Below, one piece after another: positions 22,405 to 34,700 of a stretch of DNA of 64,000 nucleotides. Source of the DNA: Chondrilla cf. caribensis. Lineage: Eukaryota; Porifera; Demospongiae; Chondrillida; Chondrillidae. The notes beneath the pieces are model-generated. The model was not told the origin of the DNA and ran no database searches. It saw nothing but the letters and a program-made list of their open reading frames with translations. The stretch lies in the NCBI GenBank assembly GCA_964020155.1, contig OZ026546.1:934914-998913 (forward strand), written 5' to 3'. A program made the position numbers and the translations under genes. Positions within the stretch are counted from its first letter, which is position 1; each line of letters begins with the position of its first letter.

Positions 22405-25400
22405 TTAGAATTCATAGGTGGCTGCGACATATCGGTCCGGAAAATGGACGTGGCGACCCGATCTGGTCTGTCTTGCTGGCTGTTGAGGTGGTAGCGGCGA
22501 AGACTGGTGAGTGGGTGTAACGGCCGGTAACACAGGCGCAGATGATGTGTTAGATGGAGGGTTGTCGATGTGAGCCGGCTTGAGTCTATCAAGTGATATT
22601 GTCTGCTGATGACCATTAACCAAGATGGTGTAAAACTTGGTGGCTCGTTTGATGACTTTAAATGGTCCATCATATGGTGGCTGTAGCGACTTCCGGATGG
22701 CATTGTGACGAATAAAAACGTGCGTACAAGTAGATAAATCCTTACTTACATGTGTAGAACGAGTAGCATGATGTGATGTGGGCACGGGCTGGATGTGTTG
22801 CATGGTGTTGCGTAGACGTGATACATAAGCGTGCTGGTCGGGTAGGGTACTGTTGCTTGTGGTGTCGAAAAACTCTCCTGGGAGGCGCAATGTGGTTCCG
22901 TACACTAACTCGGCGGTGGTGCACTGTAGGTCTTCCTTAAAAGCAGACCTGAGTCCTAGAAGAACGAGAGGCAGTGTGTCCATCCACTGATTGCGCGGCG
23001 CAGTGCTCAAGCCAGCTTTGAGCTGACGATGTAGGCGTTCAACGAGGCCATTGGCGGCAGGGTGATACGCTGTGGTTCTAATTCGAGTGGTTCCGAGCAG
23101 GCGCATGAGCTGATTCCACAATTCGGATTCGAATTGGGCACCACGATCAGTGGTGATGGTGGATGGTGTTCCAAAACGGGCAATCCAGCCAGAAATGAAA
23201 GCGTGGGCGACTGTGGATGCTGTGATGTCAACAAGTGGAATGGCTTCGGGCCATCGAGTAAAGCGATCCACACAAGTAAGTAGATACGAATATCCTTTAC
23301 AAGTAGGAAATGGTCCCACGATGTCAAGGTGGACATGATCGAAGCGAGCATCAGGAACTGAGAAAGTACCAGGAGGAGTGACTGTATGTTGATGCACCTT
23401 GGTGCGCTGGCATTGTAGACACGAGCGGGCCCAACGGCGGACGTCAGCATTGATTCCGGGCCAAACGTAACGGGCAGTAACTAAGCGTTGCGTGGCGCGA
23501 ATTCCTGGATGAGACAGGGAATGCAAGGCGTCGAAAACAGCGCGTCGAAACGGCTGTGGCACGTAAGGGCGCGGTGTGCCTGTGCTCATGTCGCAGAGCA
23601 AAGTAACGTCAGCAGTCGGTAACGGTATCTGATGGAGCTGGAGTGATGAGTCTGCTGAATTCGGTAAGTCCGGATCGTCCTGTTGCGCGCGAGCCATGGC
23701 GGCGTAATCAATAGATGGAGTTGAGCTCAATGGTGCACAGAGAGCATCTACTTCTACTCGGGATAGAGCATCAGCAGCAGTGTTGGAGGTTCCCCTGAGG
23801 AAACGGATGTCTGATGTAAACTGGCTGATAAAATCTAGATGTCGGATCTGTCGAGGCGAATGGTTCTTAGACTGTGAAGCGAGCGCAAATGTGAGTGGTT
23901 TGTGGTCTGTGATGACGAAAAATTGCCTCCCCTCGATAAAGTGTCGGAAGTGCTTGATTGCCAGGTATACCGCCAGTAGTTCGCGATCGAACGTACTGTA
24001 CCTGGTTTCGGCAGGTGACAGCTTCCGGGAGAAGTAGGCAAGTGGAGACCAAACTGAATCGATGCGCTGCTGTAGAACTGCACCGACAGCGGTGTCGGAG
24101 GCATCAGTGATCAGACAAGTCGGGGCATCAGACTGCGGGTGGACGAGAAGAGTGGCGTCCGCGAGGGTTTCCTTGACACGAGTAAAGGCTGCTTCAGCGT
24201 CAGGAGTCCAGACAAGGCACCGGTCACTCTTGGAGGATCCAGTCAGCAAGCTGTGAAGGGGTTGGAGAATACGCGCACATCCCGGGATAAAACGATGGTA
24301 GAAGTTGACTAATCCGAGAAACTGGCGTAACTTCTTCTGAGATGTCGGTTGTGGGAAATGGCGTACAGCGTCAACCTTCTCCTCCAGAGGCCGGATACCA
24401 TGCCTGTCCACTTGATGTCCGAGGAACTCTAATGAAGTGACACCGAGTACACACTTCTTCGGATTGATGACTATACCGTTGGCGTCAAGGCGGCGGCAGA
24501 CTTCACGTAGATGTTCCAGGTGTTCTTCCTCTGTAGCACTAGCAACTAGGATGTCGTCGATATAGTCATAGGCAAAAGGAAGTCCACGAAGCACCTGGTC
24601 CATAAAACGCTGAAAGGTCTGGGCTGCGTTACGTAAACCAAACGGCATGCTGGTGAATTCGAATAAACCAAAGGGCGTGGTGATGGCTGTCTTCGGGATG
24701 TCGGATGGCTCAACCGGTATCTGGTGGTAAGCGCGCACTAAATCGATTTTGGAGAAGACTGTGGCTCCATTAAGAGATGAAGCGAAATCCTGAATGTGTG
24801 GGATGGGATAACGATCCGGCTCCGTAATGCGATTCAGTGCCCGATAGTCTCCACAAGGGCGCCAGTCCCCGGAGGGCTTGGGAACCATGTGAAGTGGTGA
24901 CGACCAGCAACTAGACGAAGGGCGGATGACACTTAAATCTAGCATGTGGTTGAACTCTTGCTTTGCTGCACGTAGACGATCTGGGGGCAAGCGACGAGGG
25001 CGAGCAGAAACTGGTGGTCCAGTGGTGTGGATATGATGGGTGACCGAATGCTGGATGGGCTGTTCCGGGGCGCGCGGACGAAGGATGTTAGGAAACTCGG
25101 CGAGCACAGATGCGTAGGGGTCGTTGGAGTCGAGACACGGTAGAGTTGGCGATGCAGATGTTGTCGTAGTAGAGATACCATTAACCTGCAGTTGCGTAAG
25201 GGTGTCAATGAGACTAGATGTCCTGACATCCACGGAAAGTCCGAAGTGATGGAGGAAATCGGCACCCAAGATAGCGTGTCTCACACTAGCGATAATGAAA
25301 ACCCAGCGAAATGAGCGACGGAGTCCTAGATCCAAGGTGAGAGAACGTGTCCCGAAAGTTGCGATGGTAGAACCATTAGCCGCCTTAAGATCGTATCCGG

Positions 25401-25629
25401 TGGGTCTACTGGAGTTAGATGGGCCAGTTGGAGGAAGTACACTCACTTCTGCACCGGTATCCACCAAAAATCTCAAACCGGAAGTGCGATCTTGGATGTA
25501 GAATAGGCGACTACGGGAACGGCCAGTGGCACTGGTCGCCATCAGTGGCTGGCCCTCTCGTTTCCCGCCTGTGTGCAGGGTGGTCTGCACTTGCGAGCGT
25601 TGGTGCCAAAGCGACGGTGATACCAACAC
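22405..25629 (-). CDS. pol: gypsy-type pol polyprotein (1074 aa)
   Basis: A single open frame carries the domains in Ty3/gypsy order. Aspartic protease with DTGA at about 57-60 comes first, then reverse transcriptase (about 230-420) with YIDD at about 356-359 and RNase H with TDAS at about 508-511. Integrase follows, with an HHCC zinc site (His703, His707, Cys737, Cys740) and catalytic D769, D828 and E864. Protease-RT-RNaseH-integrase order separates it from Ty1/copia. No stop or frameshift is seen. The frame overlaps the end of gag by about 88 nt in the -1 frame, so expression by -1 frameshifting is likely and the first ATG is probably not used. YIDD in place of the more usual YLDD is a mild variant. 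Confidence 0.95.
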   Translation of the reverse strand: MLVSPSLWHQRSQVQTTLHTGGKREGQPLMATSATGRSRSRLFYIQDRTSGLRFLVDTGAEVSVLPPTGPSNSSRPTGYDLKAANGSTIATFGTRSLTLDLGLRRSFRWVFIIASVRHAILGADFLHHFGLSVDVRTSSLIDTLTQLQVNGISTTTTSASPTLPCLDSNDPYASVLAEFPNILRPRAPEQPIQHSVTHHIHTTGPPVSARPRRLPPDRLRAAKQEFNHMLDLSVIRPSSSCWSSPLHMVPKPSGDWRPCGDYRALNRITEPDRYPIPHIQDFASSLNGATVFSKIDLVRAYHQIPVEPSDIPKTAITTPFGLFEFTSMPFGLRNAAQTFQRFMDQVLRGLPFAYDYIDDILVASATEEEHLEHLREVCRRLDANGIVINPKKCVLGVTSLEFLGHQVDRHGIRPLEEKVDAVRHFPQPTSQKKLRQFLGLVNFYHRFIPGCARILQPLHSLLTGSSKSDRCLVWTPDAEAAFTRVKETLADATLLVHPQSDAPTCLITDASDTAVGAVLQQRIDSVWSPLAYFSRKLSPAETRYSTFDRELLAVYLAIKHFRHFIEGRQFFVITDHKPLTFALASQSKNHSPRQIRHLDFISQFTSDIRFLRGTSNTAADALSRVEVDALCAPLSSTPSIDYAAMARAQQDDPDLPNSADSSLQLHQIPLPTADVTLLCDMSTGTPRPYVPQPFRRAVFDALHSLSHPGIRATQRLVTARYVWPGINADVRRWARSCLQCQRTKVHQHTVTPPGTFSVPDARFDHVHLDIVGPFPTCKGYSYLLTCVDRFTRWPEAIPLVDITASTVAHAFISGWIARFGTPSTITTDRGAQFESELWNQLMRLLGTTRIRTTAYHPAANGLVERLHRQLKAGLSTAPRNQWMDTLPLVLLGLRSAFKEDLQCTTAELVYGTTLRLPGEFFDTTSNSTLPDQHAYVSRLRNTMQHIQPVPTSHHATRSTHVSKDLSTCTHVFIRHNAIRKSLQPPYDGPFKVIKRATKFYTILVNGHQQTISLDRLKPAHIDNPPSNTSSAPVLPAVTPTHQSSPLPPQQPARQTRSGRHVHFPDRYVAATYEF

Positions 25630-26390
25630 ACAGGAGATGGGCTGGAAGAACGAGAAGACGAACGAGATGATGGACGAGATGATGGACGAGAGGAAGGACG
25701 AGATGGACTACTTCCTTGGAATGAATCCCGGGAACGATTGATGGATGTGTCCAGTGCAGCAATAAGTCGCGTGAGATGGTCGGTGAGCTGCTTCATATCG
25801 CTGGTGGCGGGTGTGCTCACTGGGGCAATAGTGGGTGGGTTCGCGACCTCGAGAATACGGTCTGCCATCTCTGCCAACTGGAGTAGAGTCAGCGTGGTGG
25901 AGGCTGAAGCCAACACCATTCTGACAGAGGGTGGCATCCGCTGAAGAAACAACTGCCGTACAAAAGCACCTTCGGGTGGAGGGCCGGCGTCCCCGAGTAA
26001 CTGTTGCATACGTCGCAAGAGTTGAGAGGGTTTTCGGTCCCCGAGTTCTTCAGCTGTGAGCAACTGTTGGAGCTTGCGTTGCTCAGAAGCCTCTGTCCGT
26101 TTGATGAGCGCAGCCTTCAATAGGTCGTAAGGAGTGTCCCCCGGAGGGTTCAGGATAATATCCCTCACTTCCGTTGCCACTTCCGGAGCGAGTACCGCGA
26201 TAACATGGTCGAATTTGGTACGCTGCTGCACGATACCTTTCAGGGTGAATTGTGCTTCGACCTGCAAAAACCAGACTGCGGGGTCGGCGGGCCAAAAAGG
26301 TGGTAGCTTGAGCGATACCGCTGCGATACGGGGCTGTGGGACAGGCTGATCCTGCTGTTGGTTCTCGGGCTGGGGTAACTGTTCTGCCAT
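25542..26390 (-). CDS. gag: gypsy-type gag protein (about 282 aa)
   Basis: The start chosen is the internal ATG at 26390 ([11 protein letters not shown]...), because the upstream part of the open frame (to 26540) looks like untranslated leader. The order is a glutamine- and proline-rich N-terminus, a capsid-like helical region ([12 protein letters not shown]..., [17 protein letters not shown]..., [12 protein letters not shown]), a Ser/Arg-rich linker of repeated SRPSSR, and a terminal Cys/His cluster ([18 protein letters not shown]) that should bind RNA. Packaging and particle assembly are the expected roles. It overlaps pol. Confidence 0.9.
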   Translation of the reverse strand: MAEQLPQPENQQQDQPVPQPRIAAVSLKLPPFWPADPAVWFLQVEAQFTLKGIVQQRTKFDHVIAVLAPEVATEVRDIILNPPGDTPYDLLKAALIKRTEASEQRKLQQLLTAEELGDRKPSQLLRRMQQLLGDAGPPPEGAFVRQLFLQRMPPSVRMVLASASTTLTLLQLAEMADRILEVANPPTIAPVSTPATSDMKQLTDHLTRLIAALDTSINRSRDSFQGSSPSRPSSRPSSRPSSRSSSRSSSPSPVCWYHRRFGTNARKCRPPCTQAGNERASH

Positions 26391-26599
26391 CCCTCGGTGG
26401 TGAGGATGTGCTAAACTGTAGACCGATAAACCGTAGACTGTAGACTGATAACTGGACGAAACAGGCGCTAAAAGGTAGAGGCAATAGATGTCAGACGATA
26501 GGCAGTAAAAGAGACAATAAACAATAACCGGCGCAGCCAACAGGCGATAGAGGCAATAAACGATAGACGCGAAGTAGAGCTGAACGATAGCTGATATTC

Positions 26600-26620
26600 T
26601 TGAACGTCAGGGGTCACCAA
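26600..26620 (-). other. Primer-binding-like site
   Basis: On the - strand, directly after the 5' LTR, the sequence reads TTGGTGACCCCTGACG. The position and TGG start fit a tRNA primer site. The tRNA is not assigned. Confidence 0.65.
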
Positions 26621-26881
26621 TGTGGCGGCGTGGTACTCCGTGAGAGACGTAGCGGCCACTTTCCTCGATGTCACGAACGAAATGAACAAACTTCAATAAT
26701 TAACTGATCATTCACTCTAACCAACTAAGTCTACACTCTATCTCCAGGCTACACGTGTCTGTTGTGTGCGCATGCGTGTATGCGGTGTATGTTAGCACGT
26801 GACATACAGCGCGAGATACAAAAATCACCCATGCATAACTAAGTACAAGCACACACGATACATTAATGTCTGTACGCCACA
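26621..26881 (-). repeat. 5' LTR of the gypsy-type element
   Basis: 261 bp, identical by eye to the left LTR; it should contain the element's promoter. Confidence 0.95.
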
Positions 26882-27467
26882 TATTCTATTTAATTGTATA
26901 TAGCTTAATCTTTGTACTAAATCTTCCCTTGGCCAAAAGGCATTCAGCTTTGCCGGAGCTTCACTTTGGAGATCTCTGCCAGCCAGCGTTAGGACTTGTA
27001 GGGACTACGAGGCTTTTTCTAAACACTGCAGAGACTTTTTCTCATAAATGTAGCAATTACAATTCCTATTACTTAATATTGACATGTTTCTTTGTCTTTG
27101 CATGAATTTGATTTTATATATTTTGTACTCAACTGACTCTAATGAACGCAATTGACCAAACTTTTTAATTTTTATATTCTATATTCTATATTCTATATTC
27201 TATATTCTATATTCTTTTCTATTATTCTATATTCTACACTCTATATTCTATGAGTCTATGATTTTTGTATGATATTTTATACTCGTGGTTTTTCTGTTCT
27301 TTTTATGTACTTACTTTCCTTTTCTGGGTGCCACTTATAGTAGCCCATGGCTAATGGTTCCCCAGGTTAAATAAGATACCCTGCACCCTGATACCCTGAT
27401 ACCCTGATATATGAGTGTAATAATTGTATCATTACTTATCATTATTTTATGATAAGTACCACACATC
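26882..27467. other. Gene-free stretch with TATATTC repeats
   Basis: No gene is recognised. About 27171-27250 is a run of TATATTC/TATTC units. The G/C-richer part before it (26930-27020) could be the 3' end of an old retroelement with a microsatellite tail, but no protein motif confirms this. Confidence 0.4.
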
Positions 27468-27469
27468 AT

Positions 27470-27525
<56 letters not shown>
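27468..27525. repeat. (TAA)n microsatellite
   Basis: Roughly nineteen consecutive TAA units. Confidence 0.95.
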
Positions 27526-27527
<2 letters not shown>

Positions 27528-27708
27528 TAATGTGTTCCTATGCGTAACGGCAACAATGAATTTATATTGTGTGAAATAATGATGGCGATTTCGAACGCCG
27601 ACAATTAGAATTTGGGCTATAATTCGTGTGCTGAAGCTCCAACGAATGTGATAACTTCAGCGAAGGTTCTTCTGAATCCAAGTAATTCAAATGCGGGGGC
27701 GGAAGTGG
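27528..27708. repeat. Second copy of the 21360-21560 repeat family
   Basis: It starts TGTGTTCCTATGCGTAACGG and includes GAAGCTCCAACGAATGTG and ACTTCAGCGAAGGTTCTTCT, matching the first copy with scattered changes. It lies directly after a TAA microsatellite; the other copy follows a TA run, which hints at a preference for simple-repeat targets. Confidence 0.75.
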
Positions 27709-27719
27709 TTGTCTGAGGA

Positions 27720-28500
27720 GAATGCTAACATACATATCTATCGTGCCATGCGTGATATGGTGGACAAATGTATATATTGTGGTGAAGTATTTACATATTC
27801 ATGTATGGCTGGTGTAACCTTATTTGCATACACACGTTCCCATATATTGACCAGGCAAATTACAAACCAACTCCCCCCCCCCCCCCCACACACACAGATA
27901 AAATTAATAAATATGTACATTGTTGCTATGCTTGCTTCCTACTATTCCTTTTGTCCTGTCACCTATAGCAACTATGACAATAATAAGCATGCATAATAAT
28001 ATTATGATGATTTATGCAATTTATCAAATCTGCTGATAAAAATGGGATATTACCACAAATATTTTTACAGTGTATCACCACTATTGATGATACATACAAT
28101 CTGAGGCTATATCCATGTATGAGATTAATGGATTCTAGTACTGTAGGTATATACCATAATATGATGATAAATTTTAAATTGTATGTATGTATCACCCTAT
28201 TGTCAAGAATTGTTGTGGTAGACTGTGTGTATGTATATGTTTGTTTGTATACTATGTGGCACATTGTAGACCAACCATACACCATGGCCACCACCTCCCC
28301 TGGACGCACACAAAGTATGTACATTCTTGCCATGCTATACTGTGTTGCATTCATTTTGTCTCATCACCAATAACAACCATGACAATATTTGAGCAGGTGA
28401 TGACACATTCATCAAATCCACCAGTAATGGTGGAATATTCCCACCAGTGCTTTTACAGTGTGCACCGTGTCTTCTTCGGACTTGTTGGCATGCGTACACA
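27720..28500. repeat. Diverged tandem duplication, gene-free
   Basis: Segments about 27900-28080 and 28310-28480 share order and wording (for example CAACTATGACAATAAT and CAACCATGACAATATT, then TTTTTACAGTGTATCACC and GCTTTTACAGTGTGCACC). A 15-base C run lies at 27873-27887. TACAATCTGAGGCT with its flank (28096-28150) recurs at about 31490-31550. No coding potential is supported. Confidence 0.45.
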
Positions 28501-28987
28501 GTGAATGACACCTAGAGATGATCTCAAATATATATTTTTGATGGGCTTTTTCCTTGATGTGGTCCATTGTTCATTAATATGCACAATGTGTATAAGTTCT
28601 CTGTAATCAGTAGATGAAGTTTGAAATTGCAAACATAATAGACTATACCATCGAATTCGAACGTATAGATATCGAATGAAACCCGTTTACCTCCAACCGA
28701 CCTATCAACGAAACGAAACTTAAGAAATAGAAATCACAGAAATCTAATCTATCACATTGATAGATCGAGGGCGACTATAGAATTTCACTGGAGAGGGACG
28801 ATCGGATCGGAAACCTAGCTACGCGTGTCCTAGTTTTCGGAAATGGATTTGTCCGGAAATAGTGAGCCGTCACTCCAAATAGGTACACCCCGGCGACGTC
28901 GGAATTGTATAAAGTTTGCATAGTGATATCCTGAAGGGCGCCAAATTTTCCTAGCGACAAAATTCGTGCTTTAATAGTGAGAGCAAA

Positions 28988-29998
28988 ATGGTACGTCACA
29001 TCAGAAAGAAATCACTCTGTGTTCCAGCGCTTTTAGTCATAGTAATTATCACAGGGATTCAGATATTCGGTTTTTTCAAGCGTCCAAGTTCAGATTATTC
29101 AATTACGATCACTTCGCAGTCTACCGTGACCCCAGAAGGCAGTCAGAATCCGATTGGCGATCAGTTGTCTCCGAATACTGCAAAGTCTGTGACGGGAGAA
29201 GTACACCGCTCTTCCACGGTTACTGATAGATCTATTCCACCAACGGATTACACAATGCACATTGTTACTTACTACCACAGTCTGACGCTACGTAATCGCA
29301 AAACTCAGGGAGATGAAGACAAACAGAATTCTAAAGCCGCTTTTCTCCAGAGGGTTCAAGAGGAATTATTCGCACTTCAAAAGAACTTGAATCATTCGCA
29401 TGTGGAAATGGTACATTTGCTAGCTGAAAACGGAACAACGCTGAGTAATATTTTAAGAAAAGAAGGACTTGGAAGCTGGATGTGGAAGATACATATCCAC
29501 GAAATCGGCAGGGAACCGAAAATGAAGGACGCTTTTCAATATATCTCCGACAATCTTGTGAATGAAACTGTTATGTTTGCAAATGGAGATATTTATCTTG
29601 GAAAAGGGTTCGATAAGATCAACGTAACGGAAATGGGTAAGCAGAAGATAATGTATGCATTAACGAGACATAACTCACCAGAGGGAAACTGTACCACTAA
29701 TGCAGCAGCGTGCAATAAACCATATGTTGGATCTCACGATGCCTTTATGATAAACCTTGTGGAACAAATCAATGAAACCGTCTTTGAAGAAATTGACTAT
29801 GAAATGGCAACTTGGGGAAGTGAGAATCGTTTAATGTGGGCCTTTAAGACTATAATGAACTTTTGTTTACTGAATCCATGCTCCACTTTGGAAACATTCC
29901 ATTACCATTGCTCTAAGACTCGCCCAGAACGAATACGAGTGAACATTGATGGAAAAAGTGCACTGGTACCTCCCACCACGAGGCTGACTTGTGACTGA
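28988..29998 (+). CDS. Single-exon type II membrane protein, glycosyltransferase-like (336 aa)
   Basis: The frame begins with a basic cytoplasmic stretch (MVRHIRKK), then one membrane segment at about 9-30, then a Ser/Thr-rich stem (31-85) and a lumenal domain. This layout is typical of Golgi enzymes. Several N-glycosylation sequons are present (NHS, NGT, NET, NVT, NCT). The segment VMFANGDIYLGKGFDK (about 195-210) resembles the acidic nucleotide-sugar motif in some glycosyltransferases; HNSPEGNCTTN and SHDAFMI follow. Conserved-looking cysteines lie near the end. I do not recognise the exact family, so the function is inference. It is intronless and stands between the retrotransposon and the broken P450, in the duplication junction region. 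Confidence 0.7.
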   Translation: MVRHIRKKSLCVPALLVIVIITGIQIFGFFKRPSSDYSITITSQSTVTPEGSQNPIGDQLSPNTAKSVTGEVHRSSTVTDRSIPPTDYTMHIVTYYHSLTLRNRKTQGDEDKQNSKAAFLQRVQEELFALQKNLNHSHVEMVHLLAENGTTLSNILRKEGLGSWMWKIHIHEIGREPKMKDAFQYISDNLVNETVMFANGDIYLGKGFDKINVTEMGKQKIMYALTRHNSPEGNCTTNAAACNKPYVGSHDAFMINLVEQINETVFEEIDYEMATWGSENRLMWAFKTIMNFCLLNPCSTLETFHYHCSKTRPERIRVNIDGKSALVPPTTRLTCD

Positions 29999-30740
29999 TG
30001 GAACGGCTGATGGATCATATCTTTACAACTGGTCAATAGTTAAAAATCTCTGACAGAAAACTATTCCAGTAAGTAGACTCCATATCATAACATGTTTGTT
30101 GTCAGTTATCTGAGTGTGCATGGGATCCTCAATATCCTGACATTATGTAAGTTGGCCACATATTACTTATTCAAATGATTATGAATATCTGATGTCATGG
30201 CATTTACATTTCGCATGAATTGTATAAGATCGAGTAAGTTTGTCCTGAATCTGAAATAAATGGCATTGTAATGTGCACGTGTATATGAAAACAGTTGTGA
30301 CAATATCTCACAGTATAAAATGTCTACTATAGGGATGACACCTTTGTTCAATTTTGATAATCCAACATCAAATGCCAATGTGGCATAGCGATGTAGTGTG
30401 CATGGTACAAATACAGAAATAAGATTTCGAAGTTCAAATTGGCACAATAACAGTCTGACTGATCAGGTTATCAGGTGTTATTGTACTGGTAGACCACTTA
30501 GCCAGGAAGGCTACTTTACAGGGTCACCAGTCAAATACATACACTGTCCAAAAATATTATATTATATAATATATACAAGTGACTAATAAATATATACAGG
30601 TGAAAAAATAAAATGAAATATAGTAAATTAGAATTAAATGATGAGGGATAAGTGATGGTATTGGTGAATAGTAAATAGCAATTGAAATACAGGAATGGAC
30701 AAATTTAGTAATTGACAGATTCTGAAACAGAAAGGACACA
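29999..30740. other. Gene-free AT-rich stretch
   Basis: 3' flank of the single-exon gene. Small open frames exist on both strands but none shows a recognisable motif. Confidence 0.5.
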
Positions 30741-31126
30741 AAGAAATAAAACTTAACAAGTCATAGTATTATTACACACATATTTACAATAAAATACGCA
30801 TAAATTGTGTATATACTCACATATTTTACAATTAAATAAAATAAATATATAACAATATATAATGTAATTATATAATAAATATAATAATTATAATAATGAT
30901 ATTACATCAATAAAATCAAAAGAATAGCGACGAATCGGCAGAAGAATGACTCATAGTTCCGAGTCAGAACGGATTCTACATTTCTTCGCTGAATTGCAAT
31001 GGAGATTTGTTGTAGAAGATAATAGGTTGATGATTGATCACCTGTCTGGATCTTGACTCGTCTGCCGATTTCATGGAGAAAGGCAAGTGCACACCGCCAA
31101 TACCCTAAAAATCGACATACCGCCAA
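30741..31126 (-). mobile_element. 3' end of a non-LTR retrotransposon (decayed)
   Basis: The - strand frame 30902-31126 contains FLHEIGRRVKIQTGDQS...LLQQISIAIQRRNVESVL, clearly related to FLWEISQRLRTHTGEALS...LIQRISVAVQRGNALSVL in the element at 48375-49305. An A-rich tail region follows on the - strand. It is truncated and diverged. Confidence 0.65.
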
Positions 31127-31771
31127 ATATTCTTTCTGCCAATATTTCCGGTTACATGGTATTATACAAGGAATCCTTCGTCATTCAGCTGTTTAATAAA
31201 GTAGGTGCACATCCAGGAGAATAGTTACTTTTATCTGAAACCCACACATTTGGTACACAATATCGACGCCACCTAGTGATGAAAGTTCAAAGATTACACT
31301 GCACACATAATTGTACTAGTCCTGGAAATTTCCCATATCCAACTGTAATTATGGTCTCTGTCCTAAAATACCCGAGATTACTCTATACGTCTCGCTCGTG
31401 CATCATTTTTCGGCCCGTGCATTGTTTCTCAACTCTTGTAAGGTCCGTCTGTGTGACCCTTCTCGGCCACCATTTGCAATATAACATATATTACAATCTG
31501 AGGCTCATAATCATGTATGAGATTAGCAGATTCCAGTACTGTGGACATGGACCGGCTGATTATGTTCAAAATCCAATTCTACTTTTTGTTGTCTAAGTTG
31601 CAATAGTAAACTTGTATAAAATGATTTACACTAAATACAGTATGATATCCAACGATATGCATGCATGGGTATTATCCTACTGTGACCCCGAAGCAATGTT
31701 GCCAAACACTTCTTGTCAATGAGCATATCTTAAAATTTGTATTCATTATTGTGCATTTCCTCTCACTACAG

Positions 31772-34700
31772 AACTCTTTGTCTGTGCAATGAAGAATGTG
31801 TTATCAACGGGGTTACCATCAAGAATGGGGTACAAGTGTTCATTCCGATTTATGATATTCACAAGAATCCAGATCTCTGGCCAGAACCCGAGAAATTCAT
31901 TCCAGAGCGGTGAGTGTGTGTGAGTGTTAGTACATGTGCATATTTTGTAGATGCCTACGTGGCACATGTGAATGTTTGCAACTAGCCCATAGACACAGGG
32001 TTATGTTATGTCTCTCTCGATTGCCAGGATTTTGTTGAGAAATTTAAAAATGTATGTAGCTTGAGTCAGGGACATTGCCCAGGTCCAGTTTGTGTTTAGT
32101 GATGTGTTCACAATGACCCCTTATTCCCAAAGCTAAAGCCTCAAACTCTCCACCAACTATAATTCATGCACACTGACCTGGTCACCACATAATATATTTG
32201 TGAGTATGTGTTCCAACTCTCAATGTTCACTCAACCACAATACATGTACATACCTGACAGTGTGCACTTATGATGATGTCACGGTGGTACAAATTGCTAT
32301 TGTACTATTACCATGGTAATGGACAGTAACTTCTTGATACTATATTTCTATGTGGTGTGTGTACATGTTATGTCCGTACATATATAGGTCTTAGTATATT
32401 TCAAGTTTTATTCAGAGTCTATTCTTCTTTTTATGTTAATATTTTCTGCATATGTACAGGTTCACAGCAGAGGAGAAGGCCAAACGTCATCCTTGTGCTT
32501 GTATACCTTCCATTTGGTTATGGACCTAGAAACTGTGTTGGAATGATGTTTGCACTGATGGAAGCTAAAATGGCTCTCATTGAGATTGTCAGGAACTTCA
32601 AGATTGAGTTGTCTCCAGAGACAAAGGTGCTTATTATGTGTGTCTGTACATTGACTGTGGTGCTATGGCCAAAATTTGGCCATATCACCACCTTGAATAA
32701 CAAGGGATACAGAGCATACAAAGAGATGCGAAGTGTTTCATAACTTACTTCACATCTCCAACTAGATATGTTGAAAATATCAGGGTGACATGCCCCATCT
32801 CCCACGAGATATGCAGGATGGTGCTAAGTGCATTTTTTCCCTATTCTCCCTCATACATTGACTGTGGTGCTATGGCCAAAATTTGAATAACAAGGGACAC
32901 AGAGCACACAAAGAGATGCGAAGTGTTTCATAAGCACCACAGTCAATGTATGGGGGAGAATAGGGAAAAAGTGCACTTAGCACCATCCTGCATATCTCGT
33001 GGGAGAGGGGGCGTGTCACCCTGATATTTTCAACAAATCTAGTTGGAGATGTGAACTAAGTTATGAGACACTTTGCATCTCTTTGTATGCTCTGTATCCC
33101 TTGTTATTAAAGGTGGTGCTATGGCCAAATTTTGGCCATAGCACCACAGTCAATGTATGGGGGAGAATAGGGAAAAAATACACTTAGCACCATCCTGCAT
33201 ATCTCGTGGGAGAGGGGGCGTGTCACCCCGATATTTTCAAAAAATCTAGTTGCCAATGGAGATGTGAACTAAGTTATGAAACACTTCGCATCTCTTTGTA
33301 AGCTCTGTATCCCTTGTTATTCAAGGTGGTGCTATAGCCAAAATTTGGCCATAGCACCATCCTGCATATCTCGTGGGAGAGGGGGCGTGTCGCTCTGATA
33401 CTTTCAACAAATCTAGTTGGAGATGTGAACTAAGTTATAAAACACTTCCCATCACTTTGTGTACTCTGTACCCCTTGTTATTCAAAGTGGTGCTATGGCC
33501 AAATTTTGGCCATAGCACCACAGTCAATGTATGGGGGAGAATAGGGAAGAAATGCACTTAGCATCATCCTGCATATCTCGTGGGAGATGGGGCGTGTCAC
33601 CCTGATATTTTCAACAAATCTAGTTGGAGATGTGAACTAAGTTATGAAACACTTCGCATCACTTGGTGTGCTCTGTAACCCTTGTTATTCAAGGTGGTGC
33701 TACGTATATCCAAATTTGGCCATAGCACCACAGTCAATGTACGTAGGTATGGGGGAGAATAGGGAAAAATGCACTTAGCACCATCCTGCATATCTTGTGG
33801 GAGATGGGGTGTGTCGCCCTGATATTTTCAACAAATCTAGTTGGAGATGTGAACTAAGTTATGAAACACTTCCCATCACTTTGTGTACTCTGTAACCCTT
33901 GTTATTCAAAGTGGTGCTATGGCCAAATTTTGGCCATAGCACCACAGTCAATGCATGGGGGAGAATAGGGAAGAAATGCACTTAGCACCATCCTGCATAT
34001 CTCGTGGGAGATGGGGCGTGTCACCCTGATATTTTCAACAAATCTAGTTGGAGATGTGAACTAAGTTATGAAACACTTCGCATCTCTTTGTATGCTCTGT
34101 ATCCCTTGTTATTCAAGGTGGTGCTATGGCCAAAATTTGGCCATAGCACCATCCTGCATATCTCGTGGGAGATGGGGCGTGTCACCCCGATATTTTCAAA
34201 AAATCTAGTTGGAGATGTGAACTAAGTTATGAAACACTTCCCATCACTTTGTGTACTCTGTAACCCTTGTTATTCAAAGTGGTGCTATGGCCAAATTTTG
34301 GCCATAGCACCACAGTCAATGTATGGGGGAGAATATGGAAAAATACACTTAGCACCATCCTGCATATCTTGTGGGAGATGGGGTGTGTCGCCCTGATAGT
34401 TTCAACAAATCTAGTTGGAGATGTGAACTAAGTTATGAAACACTTCCCATCACTTTGTGTACTCTGTAACCCTTGTTATTCAAAGTGATGCTATGGCCAA
34501 ATTTTGGCCATAGCACCACAGTCAATGTATGGGGGAGAATAGGGAAGAAATGCACTTAGCACCATCCTGCATATCTCGTGGGAGATGGGGCGTGTCACCC
34601 TGATATTTTCAACAAATCTAGTTGGAGATGTGAACTAAGTTATGAAACACTTCGCATCTCTTTGTATGCTCTGTATCCCTTGTTATTCAAGTTGGTGCTA

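Larger units (their letters stand above)
22105..26881 (-). mobile_element. Intact Ty3/gypsy-type LTR retrotransposon
   Basis: The 4777-bp element lies between two 261-bp LTRs (22105-22365 and 26621-26881) that appear identical by eye and have TG...CA ends. The 4-bp sequence TATT flanks both sides (22101-22104 and 26882-26885) as the target duplication. Both gag and pol frames are open on the - strand. A primer-binding-like site and a polypurine tract are in the expected places. Identical LTRs and open frames mean the insertion is recent. It sits about 230 bp downstream of the lone P450 exon 1, at the duplication junction. Confidence 0.95.
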
